Assembly (NCBI GenBank): GCA_014801865.1
Contig: JAAVDH010000024.1
Coordinates: 1-46,539 of the forward strand
Direction of reading: 5' to 3'
Source: Bacteroides sp.
GTDB lineage: Bacteria > Bacteroidota > Bacteroidia > Bacteroidales > Muribaculaceae
Length of the DNA: 46,539 bases
Shown: positions 31,874-42,146 of the stretch, in pieces
How positions within the stretch are numbered: the first letter of the stretch is position 1
Layout of the letters: the number at the start of each line of letters is the position of its first letter
The notes under the pieces: model-generated
Told to the model about the DNA's origin: nothing
The model's database searches: none
What the model saw: only the letters and a program-made list of their open reading frames with translations
Made by a program: the position numbers and the translations under genes

Positions 31874-34800
31874 ATGTTTAAAAAGACTATTCTGGCAGTG
31901 GCTATGTCCGCGCTTCCGATACTCGTGTGGGGAGCCGACGTACAACTAAAAGTCAGTGGAGGAAACGGCTCCAAGGACAATCCCTACCTGATATCATCGG
32001 CCGAAGATATGGTAGAACTGGCCAATGCGTGTAACACTCCGCAAGGAGGAAGTACCAACGGCACCAATTCGGCCCATTACAGCGGTGTATACTTCAAGGT
32101 TACAGCCGATATTGATTTTACTGGCAATCAGGACTTCAAGGGTATCGCTGTAGCTCCGGCCGAATATGCCCCGGGGACGACCTGGAAATTCCAGGGCATA
32201 TTCGATGGTCAGGGACATAAGATAAGCGGCCTGAAAATCGACGGCATAGTGCTTGATGCCTCCGGAAAAGCACAGACTTCGGGCGCCAACAAGTCAAGAA
32301 ACTATGTAGGTCTGTTCGGTTACCTTGGCGAAGGTGCATCTGTGTCAAACATAGTACTCTCCGACGACTGCTATATCTCGGGATACCAATATGTTGGTTC
32401 GATTTCAGGATATGCCGACAGTAACACCTCTATAACCAATTGTACATCGATGGCCAACGTCGATGCCTACGACAGCTATGCCGGCGGTATAGTTGCACGA
32501 GTATCAGCCGCCACCAATAAATATACGGATATATCTTCATGCTACTACGGCGGAACGGTAAGAACCTGTAATCAGAATGTCGGCGGCATCGTAGGTCAGG
32601 CCGGCCATGCCAATATATCTATCACAGATTGCGTCAACGCCGGAGCTGTAATTGCCTCATCGTTCAACTCAATTAAAGAAGATGGCAAACAGTATACTGC
32701 CGGAGGTATCGTAGGCGCACTTACCGGTAAGATCAAAGGATGTATGAACATCGGTTCGGTATACGCCTCGCAGAAAAATGCGGGAGGTATCGCCGGAACT
32801 TTCTCCGGTGCGACCAATGAGATACGTTCATCAGTCAATCTCGGGGACGTTAAATGTCCTACCGTAACCGATCTCAATACCGTAGGCGTAATATCAGGTA
32901 CTGCTGCGGGTAAATTCTTTGATTGCTATTACGACGCACAGATGTGGGGCTCCCGCGCAGCAGCAGGTAAAACTGCCGATGGCATCAACCTCCTCTCTAC
33001 CGACGAACTCACGTCAGGCACTCCCCTCACAGGCCTTGATGGCTGGATATTTGAGAAGGGTTTTTATCCTCGCCCGGCGCAATTCGATAACACACTCATA
33101 CGTGAGGCCGCGGCGACATACCTCATCTTTGCCGATGGAGAAGCGGCCGGCGACTTCCATACCTCCGCCACTATCAGTACCGCGATGGCGGGTATCACAG
33201 CTGAGGTTACCGACAATGCCGAAGCCTTCACGGTAAACGGCGGAAAGGTAACGGTGGCTGACATTGACCGGACTGAGCAAGGAGTTGTAAAACTGACCAA
33301 CGGCAGCTACACCCTCAATCTTCCCCTCGTGGCCGTGCCTACTTACTTTAAAGGCGCCGGTACAAAGGAAGACCCCTATATCATCGACAGCAAAAAGGCA
33401 CTGATGGGCCTCGCCGAACTGTGTAACGGAGTGCAGTTCAAGCACTACGAAGGCGAATACTTCGTGCAGACAGCCGATATTGACATGGAGAATGACCCTA
33501 ACTTCAAGGGCATAGCCGTGACCGGAACTTATGTCACCGTAGCGAACCTCAACACTTATTTCTGCGGCAATTATGATGGGGGCAGACACAAGATAAGCAA
33601 CCTCACTATCAATGGCGTAACCCTGGCCGAAACCGGCAAGGTAGACAGTTCGGTATCATTCGCTACCGTAGGTCTGTTCGGTGCTCTCAAGTCAGGCGCC
33701 GTTATTTCCAATGTGGTACTTGACTCAACCTGTTCATTCGCGGGCAATGGCAATGTGGGTTCGATAGCAGGTGAGGTAAACGAAAACGTCACTATAACCA
33801 ACTGTTCATCAGAGGCAAACGTAATCGCCTACTCCAACTATGCAGGCGGCATCGTAGGCCACACCACATGTGCATCGTCAAGCTACGAGCTTAACAATAT
33901 CGTCATAAGCGGCTGTGTATTCGGTGGAACCGTACGCTCGAACAGTGGCAACGTTGGCGGTATCGTAGGCTCAAACGAAGCTGTAGTCAGCGACTGCGTA
34001 AATGGTGGCAAGATATCACTTGAGCAGCTCAGCGAAGCCATAGCTCTTCCCTCTTCAGGGTATGTCGGCGGTATTGTCGGCACCAACTACGGCAACATCA
34101 TTCGCTGCGTCAACTTCGGCATGGTAATCTCAGCGCCTCAGTATGTGGGAGGTATCACCGGCAATAATGCCAACAGCCATAAGCGCGGTTCAGTATACCA
34201 GTGTATCAACGCCGGTCAGATCTATGCCAACAAGGAGACAGGCTCTATCGCAGGCTACGACAATATAGGCACTTCATGCAACCCTGTACTTGCACCAAAC
34301 TTCACGGATACTCAATACTGTGCAAGTCCGGCATACGGCACCAAGAACACTACGGCCAACCGCCCGCATGTCGAAGCCACTGACATGCTTACTTCTCAGT
34401 TGACTGACGGCGAGGTGCCCGAAGGTATGGAAGGATATGTCTGCACCGCAGGTCACTATCCTCTCCCTGAGAACCTCAAGGATAATAAACTTGCATCACG
34501 TATACTCTCAACCTATCTGGTGCTCAGTGACAGTGAAACACTGCTTAACTTCACCGAAGCCTCTCTGGCCAAGGCTATGCCTCTGACAGCCGAGGTGGTG
34601 ACAGGCGAAGAGGTGTTCCATGTTGCCGACGGTATGGTGACAGCCGACGCCGTTGAAGTCACCACCAGCGGTTCTATCGCCGTTAAGAACGGCTACTATA
34701 CCCGTGTACTCAATCTGACTACCCTGCCCGGTATTCTTCCCGGCAAAGGCACTGCTGAAGACCCCTACCGCATAGCTACCGCAGATGACTTCACTGCACT

Positions 34801-36724
34801 GGCCAAGTCGGTTGAGGAATCAGGATTTGATTATGCCGGACGCTACTTTACCGTTACCGACAATCTTGACTTTACCGACAAGGTTCTCGTACCGGTAGGT
34901 AACGAAGGTGCTCCCTTTAACGGTTATTTCGATGGCGGCGGCTTCACATTCAGCAATGTAAATAATCGCGTACCCGAAGGTGAAATACAATATTCACGCG
35001 CCCTATTCGCATACGTTGGTATCAACGGATGTGTCAAAGGTATAAAACTCGACCACTCGGATATACGCGGCAATATGTCTACAGCCGGCATTGTCGCCAA
35101 CCTCGCAGGCCGTGTAGAAAACTGTACGGTAGGTGACAGCTGTGTGATATACTCTGTTATCAACTCTCTTGACGAGAAGAATCCTTATAACGGCGACCTC
35201 GCAGGCGGTATAGTTGCCAAAGCGGACAATACAGCCGTAGTCATCAACTGTGAGAATGGCGCCAAGGTCGTTGCCGAACATGAAGTTGCCGGTATCATCG
35301 GCGGCTCTATCACCACTTCAGGCGCTGTTATCAAAGACTGTGTCAACCGTGGTGAGATAGGCAGTATCGGTATGCCTTATGAACTTATGGGTGGCGAAGG
35401 CTTTGCAGGTGGTATCGCAGGACGTTTTTCCGGCACTGTGACAAATTGCCATAACTACGGCCATGTCATAGTCACTCAGATGAACGACGCCGGTGGTATC
35501 ATCGGTTACGCACGTCCCGGCACTGTGGTAGACAGTTGTACCAACTATGGATTAATCGAGGCAGCCTTTATCAAGGGCGGCGGCATCATCGGGGCTACCG
35601 ACCCGAGCGCAAAGGCCGACCATCCTATCACCATCACCAACTGTACGAACTATGGTTCGCTGAATATCATGTCGGCTGCCGGAGGTATAGTAGGTATGGC
35701 CGACAACGCTACTGTCATTGCCGATTGCGCCAACAAAGGCTATATTACAAACCGCAATGGCGCAGGAGCCGGTGGTATAGTAGGTCAGGCATCAAACGCC
35801 GTATCAGTAAAGTCGAGCTACAACACAGGTCGCATCTCGGCCAACCGTGGCTCAGCGGGTATCGTAGGTGAAATCATAGCCAATGGCACTGAAATATCAG
35901 GTTGCTTCAATGCCGGCGAGATTGTAGTAGAGTCTGTGAATGAAGCTGTACGCCTGCAGTGTGGCGGAGGTATAGCCAACACATACGAGTCGGCAAGCGG
36001 CTCCGTCACCGACTGCTACAACGTAGGTTCAGTATCGTCGCAGTATTACAGTGGCGGTATAATGGGTATGTCTACAAATGCAGTCATTAAAAACTGCTAT
36101 AACTTAGGCATAGTAAAGGCCAACCAATATGAAGGCAACATCGCAGCCGTCACAGGCTCTACGACTGAAATAGTCAACTGCTACACTTCTGACAGCCTCG
36201 AGGTATTTGATACTGATAAAAATGTGGAACGTCTTACAGAAGCAGAACTCATGGAGGCTCAACTCGGAGATGGCTATGTATATGCCGAGGCCTGCCTGCC
36301 ACGTCTCATCGGACTTGACACTATAGCCGTAGCAGCCATTAACTCAGCACGCCCGCTGTTGGCCGAGGGTGAAACGGCCGACGCTATCAAGAGCAATATC
36401 AAGCTTGGCGAAATCGAAGGTCTTGAATGGAGCGTTGAAGGCCCTGCCGAAGTAGTGTCAGGACTCGCCGAACTCACCGGCGAAGGTGAACTCACATTGG
36501 TCGCTTCGGCCGGAGAGTATACACGCAGCTATGCGTTCACCTCTATCTTCAACGGCACCTCAGCTATAGACTTCATCGAGGCATCGCTTGATGAACTCAA
36601 TGTAGTGGCCATATACGATATGTCGGGACGCAAGATTTCTGATGCCGTCCCGGGCAACATCTGCGTAGTCATCACCCGCAACAACAATGGGGGTCTCCGT
36701 CCCTTCAAGGTGCTTGTAAAATAA
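31874..36724 (+). CDS. Large secreted GLUG-repeat protein (probable surface beta-helix adhesin)
   Basis: The 1616-residue protein has a signal peptide (1-20, ending VWGA) and many GLUG-type repeats with the core GGI(V/I/A)G, expected to stack as a parallel beta-helix. Three large modules each begin with a G-x-G-(S/T)-x-(D/E)-(D/N)-P-Y pattern at about residues 30, 493 and 957. The first two end in similar non-GLUG segments (ATYLIFADGEA / STYLVLSDSET). The last 40 residues (VVAIYDMSGRKIS...PFKVLVK) resemble the C-terminal sorting or anchoring tails of Bacteroidetes secreted proteins. ATG 31874 is preferred over an in-frame TTG at 31859 because the signal peptide starts there. Function as adhesin or glycan-binding protein is inferred. 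Confidence 0.85.
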   Translation: MFKKTILAVAMSALPILVWGADVQLKVSGGNGSKDNPYLISSAEDMVELANACNTPQGGSTNGTNSAHYSGVYFKVTADIDFTGNQDFKGIAVAPAEYAPGTTWKFQGIFDGQGHKISGLKIDGIVLDASGKAQTSGANKSRNYVGLFGYLGEGASVSNIVLSDDCYISGYQYVGSISGYADSNTSITNCTSMANVDAYDSYAGGIVARVSAATNKYTDISSCYYGGTVRTCNQNVGGIVGQAGHANISITDCVNAGAVIASSFNSIKEDGKQYTAGGIVGALTGKIKGCMNIGSVYASQKNAGGIAGTFSGATNEIRSSVNLGDVKCPTVTDLNTVGVISGTAAGKFFDCYYDAQMWGSRAAAGKTADGINLLSTDELTSGTPLTGLDGWIFEKGFYPRPAQFDNTLIREAAATYLIFADGEAAGDFHTSATISTAMAGITAEVTDNAEAFTVNGGKVTVADIDRTEQGVVKLTNGSYTLNLPLVAVPTYFKGAGTKEDPYIIDSKKALMGLAELCNGVQFKHYEGEYFVQTADIDMENDPNFKGIAVTGTYVTVANLNTYFCGNYDGGRHKISNLTINGVTLAETGKVDSSVSFATVGLFGALKSGAVISNVVLDSTCSFAGNGNVGSIAGEVNENVTITNCSSEANVIAYSNYAGGIVGHTTCASSSYELNNIVISGCVFGGTVRSNSGNVGGIVGSNEAVVSDCVNGGKISLEQLSEAIALPSSGYVGGIVGTNYGNIIRCVNFGMVISAPQYVGGITGNNANSHKRGSVYQCINAGQIYANKETGSIAGYDNIGTSCNPVLAPNFTDTQYCASPAYGTKNTTANRPHVEATDMLTSQLTDGEVPEGMEGYVCTAGHYPLPENLKDNKLASRILSTYLVLSDSETLLNFTEASLAKAMPLTAEVVTGEEVFHVADGMVTADAVEVTTSGSIAVKNGYYTRVLNLTTLPGILPGKGTAEDPYRIATADDFTALAKSVEESGFDYAGRYFTVTDNLDFTDKVLVPVGNEGAPFNGYFDGGGFTFSNVNNRVPEGEIQYSRALFAYVGINGCVKGIKLDHSDIRGNMSTAGIVANLAGRVENCTVGDSCVIYSVINSLDEKNPYNGDLAGGIVAKADNTAVVINCENGAKVVAEHEVAGIIGGSITTSGAVIKDCVNRGEIGSIGMPYELMGGEGFAGGIAGRFSGTVTNCHNYGHVIVTQMNDAGGIIGYARPGTVVDSCTNYGLIEAAFIKGGGIIGATDPSAKADHPITITNCTNYGSLNIMSAAGGIVGMADNATVIADCANKGYITNRNGAGAGGIVGQASNAVSVKSSYNTGRISANRGSAGIVGEIIANGTEISGCFNAGEIVVESVNEAVRLQCGGGIANTYESASGSVTDCYNVGSVSSQYYSGGIMGMSTNAVIKNCYNLGIVKANQYEGNIAAVTGSTTEIVNCYTSDSLEVFDTDKNVERLTEAELMEAQLGDGYVYAEACLPRLIGLDTIAVAAINSARPLLAEGETADAIKSNIKLGEIEGLEWSVEGPAEVVSGLAELTGEGELTLVASAGEYTRSYAFTSIFNGTSAIDFIEASLDELNVVAIYDMSGRKISDAVPGNICVVITRNNNGGLRPFKVLVK

Positions 36725-36765
36725 TCTTACGCACTCTCTAATAAGTACGCGCAAGCTGAATATGC

Positions 36766-36809
36766 GCAGCGCATCGTCCGGATCGCCGGGTGATGCGCTG
36801 CTTCTTTTT
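36766..36809 (+). terminator. Rho-independent terminator after the GLUG-repeat gene
   Basis: Stem GCAGCGCATC (36766-36775) / GATGCGCTGC (36792-36801), then TTCTTTTT. Confidence 0.85.
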
Positions 36810-36883
36810 GTAAGTGTCGAATATATTCCCGAACCCTACCGACAAAAAAATGACATCAAAATGACACAAATACGGGGGCGGTA

Positions 36884-36916
36884 TTGAAGAGGATTGCAAA
36901 ATATTTATTACCTTTG
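36884..36916 (+). promoter_or_regulatory. guaB: guaB promoter
   Basis: TTG at 36884-36886, a 22-base spacer and TACCTTTG at 36909-36916. A leader of about 115 bases follows, with a small palindrome GCTCATTATGAGC (36952-36964) and an untested 21-codon ORF (36959-37024). Confidence 0.6.
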
Positions 36917-36990
36917 CGTGCAATAATATCATCCCGGCAGTTAACAGAAGTGCTCATTATGAGCCGCACGGAACTGCTTTGGATGGATGA

Positions 36991-38514
<1,524 letters not shown>

Positions 38515-38555
38515 AACTTACCGTAACATCATTCTACACGTTTAGACCTTAATAT

Positions 38556-38601
38556 CAAGGAGGGAGTGACGCACAGTTTCTACTGTGTCACTCCCTCCTT
38601 G
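38556..38601 (+). terminator. Hairpin terminator after guaB
   Basis: A 14-bp stem (CAAGGAGGGAGTGA / TCACTCCCTCCTTG) continued by CACAGT / ACTGTG after a two-base bulge. Very stable but without a T run, so it may act also as an mRNA 3' end stabiliser. Confidence 0.65.
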
Positions 38602-38681
38602 CAATCCTTACGCAATAAAAATACTGTCTTACACGTAACTATAACCGGATAATCTCCTTGATAAAATATTACACAAAAGAC

Positions 38682-40616
38682 ATGAAAAAAATCCTTATAG
38701 CAGCACTCGCATGTGCGCTCCTGGCTCCGACCGCCGCCGTTGAGGCCAAGGGAGGAAAGAGCTCGAAGAAGAAGGAACCCGTCGTCGCTACAGTCAACGG
38801 ACGCGATGTGACTCTGGGCGAGCTCGAGTATCTCTACAAAAAGAACAATTCGCAGCAGACCGCTCCTCAGTCACTTGATGAGTATCTCGACATGTTTATC
38901 GTATACAAACTCAAGGTGGCAGATGCTGAATCGGAAGGTATTGACACTACCGCCAATTTCCGCCGCGAGTATAAGCAGTATGTATCTGACCTGGCTGCTC
39001 CCTATCTGCGCGATAAGGCCATGGCCGACTCACTTCTTAATGTGGCTTACGACCACAAGAAGACCGAACGAAAGTTCTCGTTCATTCAGCTGCCCTTAGG
39101 TGAGGATAATCATGCCCGACTCGACAGCATCAGAAACTGCGTGATAAACGGCGAGGACTTTACAGCGCTGGCCATACAATACTCCATAGACCCCAATGTA
39201 CGTCGCTCAGGCGGTGAACTCGGCTTCATTTCCGGAGGCATGATTCCTTACGAAATCGAAGACCCCGTATACACTACCCCCATCGGAGACTATAGTCCCG
39301 TGTTTGACACACGCTACGGTGTTCTCTTCGTTCATCCCATCGCCGAACGTGCCAACCGAGGAGAGCGCAAAGTACGTCACATTCTCAAGCTCACTCAAGG
39401 TGCTTCACCCGAGAAAAAAGCTGAGGCTAAAGCTCAGATTGACTCACTGCTCACACTCATAAAGAATGGTGCCGACTTTGCCGAAGTGGCAAAGATGGAG
39501 AGCGAAGATCCGGGTTCACGCGACCAGGGTGGTCTGATCCAGTGGTTTGGTAGCGGACGTATGGTGCCTGAGTTTGAGGAAGCCGCCTTCTCACTGGCTC
39601 CCGGCGAAATATCAGACGTGGTGGAGACCGCATACGGCTATCATATCATTAAGGGCGAGGATGCCCGCAGCGTCGGTACTCTTGACGAGGAACGCCCCGG
39701 ACTCGAAGCTACCATGGAGCGCAACGGTATGTCAAAAATGCCTCTTAAGCGTGTGCTCAAGGGCCTGCGTGGCAAGTATGGCGTGACTTACAATCCCAAA
39801 GCCCGTACACTCGTAAAGTCACTGGTTGAGACTGCCGGCCAACTTGATTCTACAGTATTCCGCCCCATGGTGGCCAGCCCCGAAAATGCCGCTACGGTGG
39901 GCGACCGTGCAGTGACGCTTAAGGATATGAGCTTTGTCATGGTGCCCATTAACGCCCGTAATGTTGACTCGGCTATGAATGCCTACGATACACTCCTGGA
40001 GGAGGAAATCGATAAGAAGGTAATGGAACTGGCTATCGAGGATCTCCCCGAAGAGAATGCCGACTTCCGCAATGTTATCAACGAATATCGCGACGGTATC
40101 CTGCTTTACGAAGTAAGCAACAAGAATGTATGGAACCGCGCCAACACCGACAAGGAAGGTCTTGAGAAGTACTTCGAGGAGAATCGCGACAAGTTCTCGA
40201 CCTGGACCGAGCCTCGCTATAAGGGCTACGTGATGCTGGCCACCAACGATAGTGTTGCTGCCGTAGCTAAGGAGATTACCGATGCCAACCCCGGTATGCC
40301 GATATCTGATTTGTCAAAACTTCTTAAAGAGAAGGTTGGCAATCAGTTGAGAATGGAAAAAGTACTTGCCAAGAAGGGCGACAATGCTGTAGTTGACTAC
40401 GCGGCTTTCGGTGGCGAAAAGCCTGCTCCCCATGCCCGATGGAGTGAGTTCTTTATCTTCAACGGCAAGTTTATTTCACAACCTGAGGAGGTAACCGATG
40501 TTCGCGGCACTGTCAACGCCGACTGGCAGCAGTATCTTGAAAAGGAATGGGTGAAGTCTCTGCGCGAGAAGTATCCTGTAACCATCAATAAAAAAGTACT
40601 GAAAAAGCTCAAGTAA
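38682..40616 (+). CDS. Periplasmic peptidyl-prolyl isomerase, parvulin/SurA type (first copy)
   Basis: The 644-residue protein has a signal peptide (1-22), an N-terminal chaperone helix region (ATVNGRDVTLGELEYLYKK), two consecutive rotamase domains (about 130-230 and 235-335, the second with VRHILKL, DPGSRDQGG and YGYHIIK) and a long C-terminal region of about 300 residues ending in VTINKKVLKKLK. It should help outer-membrane proteins fold. The ATG at 38682 is taken as start because the signal peptide begins there; a TTG at 38658 is in frame. A terminator-like hairpin separates it from the second copy. Confidence 0.9.
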   Translation: MKKILIAALACALLAPTAAVEAKGGKSSKKKEPVVATVNGRDVTLGELEYLYKKNNSQQTAPQSLDEYLDMFIVYKLKVADAESEGIDTTANFRREYKQYVSDLAAPYLRDKAMADSLLNVAYDHKKTERKFSFIQLPLGEDNHARLDSIRNCVINGEDFTALAIQYSIDPNVRRSGGELGFISGGMIPYEIEDPVYTTPIGDYSPVFDTRYGVLFVHPIAERANRGERKVRHILKLTQGASPEKKAEAKAQIDSLLTLIKNGADFAEVAKMESEDPGSRDQGGLIQWFGSGRMVPEFEEAAFSLAPGEISDVVETAYGYHIIKGEDARSVGTLDEERPGLEATMERNGMSKMPLKRVLKGLRGKYGVTYNPKARTLVKSLVETAGQLDSTVFRPMVASPENAATVGDRAVTLKDMSFVMVPINARNVDSAMNAYDTLLEEEIDKKVMELAIEDLPEENADFRNVINEYRDGILLYEVSNKNVWNRANTDKEGLEKYFEENRDKFSTWTEPRYKGYVMLATNDSVAAVAKEITDANPGMPISDLSKLLKEKVGNQLRMEKVLAKKGDNAVVDYAAFGGEKPAPHARWSEFFIFNGKFISQPEEVTDVRGTVNADWQQYLEKEWVKSLREKYPVTINKKVLKKLK

Positions 40617-40673
40617 CAGTACCGTTAAGAGACATGCATACGATTTGAGGCTGATTAAAACAGTTTCTTAGAG

Positions 40674-40681
40674 TATTTTTG
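40674..40681 (+). promoter_or_regulatory. Putative promoter before the second parvulin gene (TATTTTTG)
   Basis: TATTTTTG fits the -7 consensus, with TTTG at 40644-40647 but a long 26-base spacer. It lies just before the hairpin at 40698-40731, so any transcript from it must pass a terminator. Confidence 0.35.
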
Positions 40682-40697
40682 CATAAAACCTGCAATA

Positions 40698-40739
40698 CGA
40701 CTCCCCGAAAATGAGTAATTTTGGGGAGTCGTTTTTTTT
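40698..40739 (+). terminator. Rho-independent terminator between the two parvulin genes
   Basis: Stem CGACTCCCC-g-AAAAT / ATTTTGGGGAGTCG followed by eight T. It lies 82 bases past the first parvulin stop and only 30 bases before the second gene. Confidence 0.85.
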
Positions 40740-40769
40740 CTCCATAATCACGAAACAAGATTCATCAAA

Positions 40770-42146
40770 GTGAAGAAAATACTTTTGGCCTTCACCTGCC
40801 TCATGGCAGCTCTTTCACTGGCCGCACAGGATAATATAGCAGAAGAAGTAGCATGGGTAGTGGGCGACCAACCCATTTGGAAGTCTGAAATCGAAGAGCA
40901 GTATCGCAATATGCTCTATGAGAAAACTACCGTTGAGGGCGATCCCTACTGCGTGATACCCGAACAGATTGCTATCGAGAAGCTGTATCTTCACCAGGCC
41001 GATCTTGACACTGTAGAGGTGCAGGACAATATGGTGGCCGCTCAGGTCGACTCGCGTATCAATTATTTCATTACTCAACTCGGCTCACGCGAGAAGATGG
41101 AAGAGTATTTCCGCAAAAGTCTGCCTGAAATGAGAGCGTCGATGACCGAGATGATTGCCAATCAGTATCGCGTGCAGCAGGTGCAGAATAGCCTTACGAA
41201 AAACATCAAGGTGACGCCATCGGATGTGCGCAAGTACTACGATGCTTTACCCAAGGATAGTGTGCCCTTTGTGCCTCTTCAGGTAGAGGTGCAGATTCTT
41301 ACACTCAATCCCGTTATTCCCCGCCAGGAGATTGAAGATGTGAAGGCTCGCCTCCGTGACTATGCCGACAGAGTGAACCGCGGCGAAAGTGAGTTTTCAA
41401 CACTCGCTATATTCTATTCTCAGGACCCCGGCAGCGCCATGCGTGGTGGTGAGATTGGATTTATGGGTCGCGGACATCTCGAACCTGAATATGCCGCTGT
41501 GGCCTTTAACCTCAATGACCCCAAGAAGGCATCAAAGATTGTTGAAACTCAGTTTGGATACCATATCATTCAGCTCATCGAGAAGCGTGGCGACCGTATC
41601 AATACCCGCCACATTCTGCTGCAGCCCAAGGTTTCGGACAATGACCTTATGGATGCCATACATCGTCTCGACTCACTGAAGATGGATATCGACGCCGGTA
41701 AGTTTACTTTTGAGGAGGCTCTGCCCTACGTTTCGCAGGATAAGGATACACGCAACAATCGCGGCCTGATGATAAATCAGCAGACAGGTACTACCCGCTT
41801 TGAAATGTCGCAACTGCCTCAGGAGATTGCCAAGGTGGTTGACACTCTTAAGGTAGGCGAGATGTCGGCTCCTTTCATAATGAAGGACCCTAAAATCAAC
41901 CGTGACATCGTGGTGATAGCCAAACTCTCGGCTCGCATACCCGGCCACAAGGCCAATCTATCTGACGACTTCCAGCTCATAAAGGACATGTATGAGTCAT
42001 CACAGCGCTCTAAAATACTATCACACTGGCTGGCAAAGAAGATTGCCGATACTTATGTGCGCATTGATGAAAACTGGCGTAACTGCGAGTTCCAGCACAA
42101 GGGATGGATCAAGGAAGGCATCAGTCAGGAAATAGAAGAAAAGTGA
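40770..42146 (+). CDS. surA: Periplasmic peptidyl-prolyl isomerase SurA-like (second copy)
   Basis: The 458-residue protein begins at a GTG (no ATG fits) that gives signal peptide MKKILLAFTCLMAALSLAAQ. A SurA N-terminal helical domain follows (EVAWVVGDQPIWKSEIEEQ), then two parvulin rotamase domains (about 165-270 with DPGSAMRGGEIGFM, and 275-385 with TRHILLQP and DKDTRNNRG). Length and domain order match SurA (428 in E. coli). Its stop overlaps the GTG start of the OstA-like gene, so the two are translationally coupled. Confidence 0.9.
   Translation: MKKILLAFTCLMAALSLAAQDNIAEEVAWVVGDQPIWKSEIEEQYRNMLYEKTTVEGDPYCVIPEQIAIEKLYLHQADLDTVEVQDNMVAAQVDSRINYFITQLGSREKMEEYFRKSLPEMRASMTEMIANQYRVQQVQNSLTKNIKVTPSDVRKYYDALPKDSVPFVPLQVEVQILTLNPVIPRQEIEDVKARLRDYADRVNRGESEFSTLAIFYSQDPGSAMRGGEIGFMGRGHLEPEYAAVAFNLNDPKKASKIVETQFGYHIIQLIEKRGDRINTRHILLQPKVSDNDLMDAIHRLDSLKMDIDAGKFTFEEALPYVSQDKDTRNNRGLMINQQTGTTRFEMSQLPQEIAKVVDTLKVGEMSAPFIMKDPKINRDIVVIAKLSARIPGHKANLSDDFQLIKDMYESSQRSKILSHWLAKKIADTYVRIDENWRNCEFQHKGWIKEGISQEIEEK

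Noticed and set aside
42104-42142. ATG at 42104 as start of the OstA-like protein
   Set aside because: It would put 13 polar residues before the signal peptide and overlap surA by 43 bases; the GTG at 42143 overlaps the stop as GTGA and starts the signal peptide directly.
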